Shown piece after piece: positions 63,654-64,000 of a stretch of 64,000 bases of DNA (within the stretch, counting starts at the first letter, position 1; every line of letters starts with the position of its first letter). The stretch spans positions 103,127 to 167,126 of the forward strand of contig NZ_JADPFO010000004.1 in the NCBI RefSeq assembly GCF_015668515.1, read 5' to 3'. The DNA comes from Paraclostridium tenue. Its GTDB lineage: Bacteria > Bacillota > Clostridia > Peptostreptococcales > Peptostreptococcaceae. The notes beneath the pieces are model-generated. The model saw only the letters and a program-made list of their open reading frames with translations, ran no database searches and was not told the DNA's origin. Both the position numbers and the translations under genes were made by a program.

Positions 63654-64000
63654 TTCCCAAAATGTCTGTTTAATAAACCTAAGAATGCTTTACCATGTCT
63701 AGCTTCATCTTTACACATTTCATGAACTGTATCATGTATAGCATCTAATCCTAATTCTTTAGCTTTCTTAGCTAATTTTAATTTTCCATCAGTTGCTCCG
63801 TATTCTGCTTCTACTCTTGCTTTTAAGTTAGCTTGAGTATCTGCTACTACTACTTCGCCTAATAATTCAGCAAATTTAGCTGCATGTTCTGCTTCTTCAA
63901 ATGCTATTCTCTTATAAGCTTCTGCTACTTCTGGATATCCTTCTCTATCTGCTTGACGACTCATTGCTAAGTACATTCCTACTTCTGTACATTCTCCTGT
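63650..64000 (-). CDS. rbr: Reverse rubrerythrin, second copy, partial
   Basis: This is the C-terminal ~116 residues of a second rubrerythrin, cut by the right edge. Its last 114 residues are the same as those of the first copy, and the visible nucleotide sequence differs at only a few bases. A Thr replaces a Val just before the GECTEVGM segment at the edge. The di-iron ligands (EEAEHAAKF and DEARHGKAF) are intact. Tandem copies of this kind are known in clostridia, and a recent duplication or gene conversion is likely. It is read before the first copy, with a hairpin in between. Confidence 0.93.
   Translation of the reverse strand, partial: TGECTEVGMYLAMSRQADREGYPEVAEAYKRIAFEEAEHAAKFAELLGEVVVADTQANLKARVEAEYGATDGKLKLAKKAKELGLDAIHDTVHEMCKDEARHGKAFLGLLNRHFGK

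Noticed and set aside
1..64000. CRISPR arrays, tRNA/rRNA genes, insertion sequences or prophage.
   Set aside because: No regularly spaced repeats, transposase, integrase or structural phage genes, and no tRNA cloverleaf sequence were recognised; the HEPN and RusA-like genes have no such company.

Overview
The window looks like a chromosomal segment of a very AT-rich, anaerobic, spore-forming member of the Clostridia, most likely the Peptostreptococcaceae (the Clostridioides / Paraclostridium / Romboutsia / Intestinibacter neighbourhood). The support is the strong AT bias, T-box leaders on aminoacyl-tRNA synthetase genes, spore genes (a SleC-like cortex-lytic enzyme and YtxC), oxygen-defence rubrerythrins of the rubredoxin-first type, a bifunctional AdhE with a Rex-like operator, and a Mn-type pyrophosphatase. 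The genus is an inference; no rRNA or other decisive marker is present. No tRNA, rRNA, CRISPR array, insertion sequence or prophage was seen. Almost all genes lie on the minus strand, with a few plus-strand islands.

Layout. 1-9.7 kb: translation and ion genes on the minus strand: a U32 protein (cut by the left edge), zapA, pheT, pheS with a Phe T-box, an rRNA methyltransferase, a Ktr-type K+ uptake pair, and infC-rpmI-rplT behind an L20-type leader, with infC starting at ATT. 9.9-15.8 kb: a membrane-anchor-less FtsH homologue on the plus strand, then thrS with its T-box, a DUF445 protein, ytxC and a DUF6873-like gene. 15.9-20.9 kb: a BMP/NupNOPQ-type nucleoside ABC transporter whose lipoprotein gene is separated from the other genes by a terminator and a second promoter. 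21-29.6 kb: RNA and DNA maintenance (trmL, nth, a Lon-like protease, queG, nfo), a VanW protein, a ferredoxin-type aldo/keto reductase and a chromosomal RusA-like resolvase. 29.6-35.9 kb: an ArsR-like regulator, glutaminase, a TGS/uridine-kinase fusion, then a tight cluster of a TIM-barrel protein, signal peptidase I, a CARF-less Csm6-like HEPN protein and PrsW.

36-42.7 kb: a SleC-like enzyme, a tandem DUF4163/DUF3298 lipid-side protein, a glucose PTS controlled by a GlcT-type antiterminator through a RAT/terminator leader, and class II aldolase. 42.8-51.6 kb: rRNA modification (RlmCD, RsuA), small conserved unknowns, a deoxynucleotidase-like HAD protein, a metallophosphoesterase, the small alarmone synthetase RelQ, an MBL hydrolase, a Cys-cluster protein, and a probable small RNA with two C-rich motifs. 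51.7-64 kb: adhE with promoter and Rex-like site, DUF4230, Mn-pyrophosphatase, cyclophilin, a P-loop kinase-like protein, patatin, M18 aminopeptidase, PcrA helicase, an orphan cobalamin riboswitch with terminators but no gene, and two nearly identical reverse rubrerythrin genes, the second cut by the right edge.

The most unusual items are the orphan cobalamin riboswitch (62432-62601), the C-rich small RNA candidate (about 51120-51186), the CARF-less Csm6-like HEPN protein in a PrsW/LepB operon (34279-35109), the soluble FtsH and the RusA-like gene outside any phage. Many start sites were moved downstream of the longest open frame because the Shine-Dalgarno sequence lies on top of, or inside, the longer frame's first codons.
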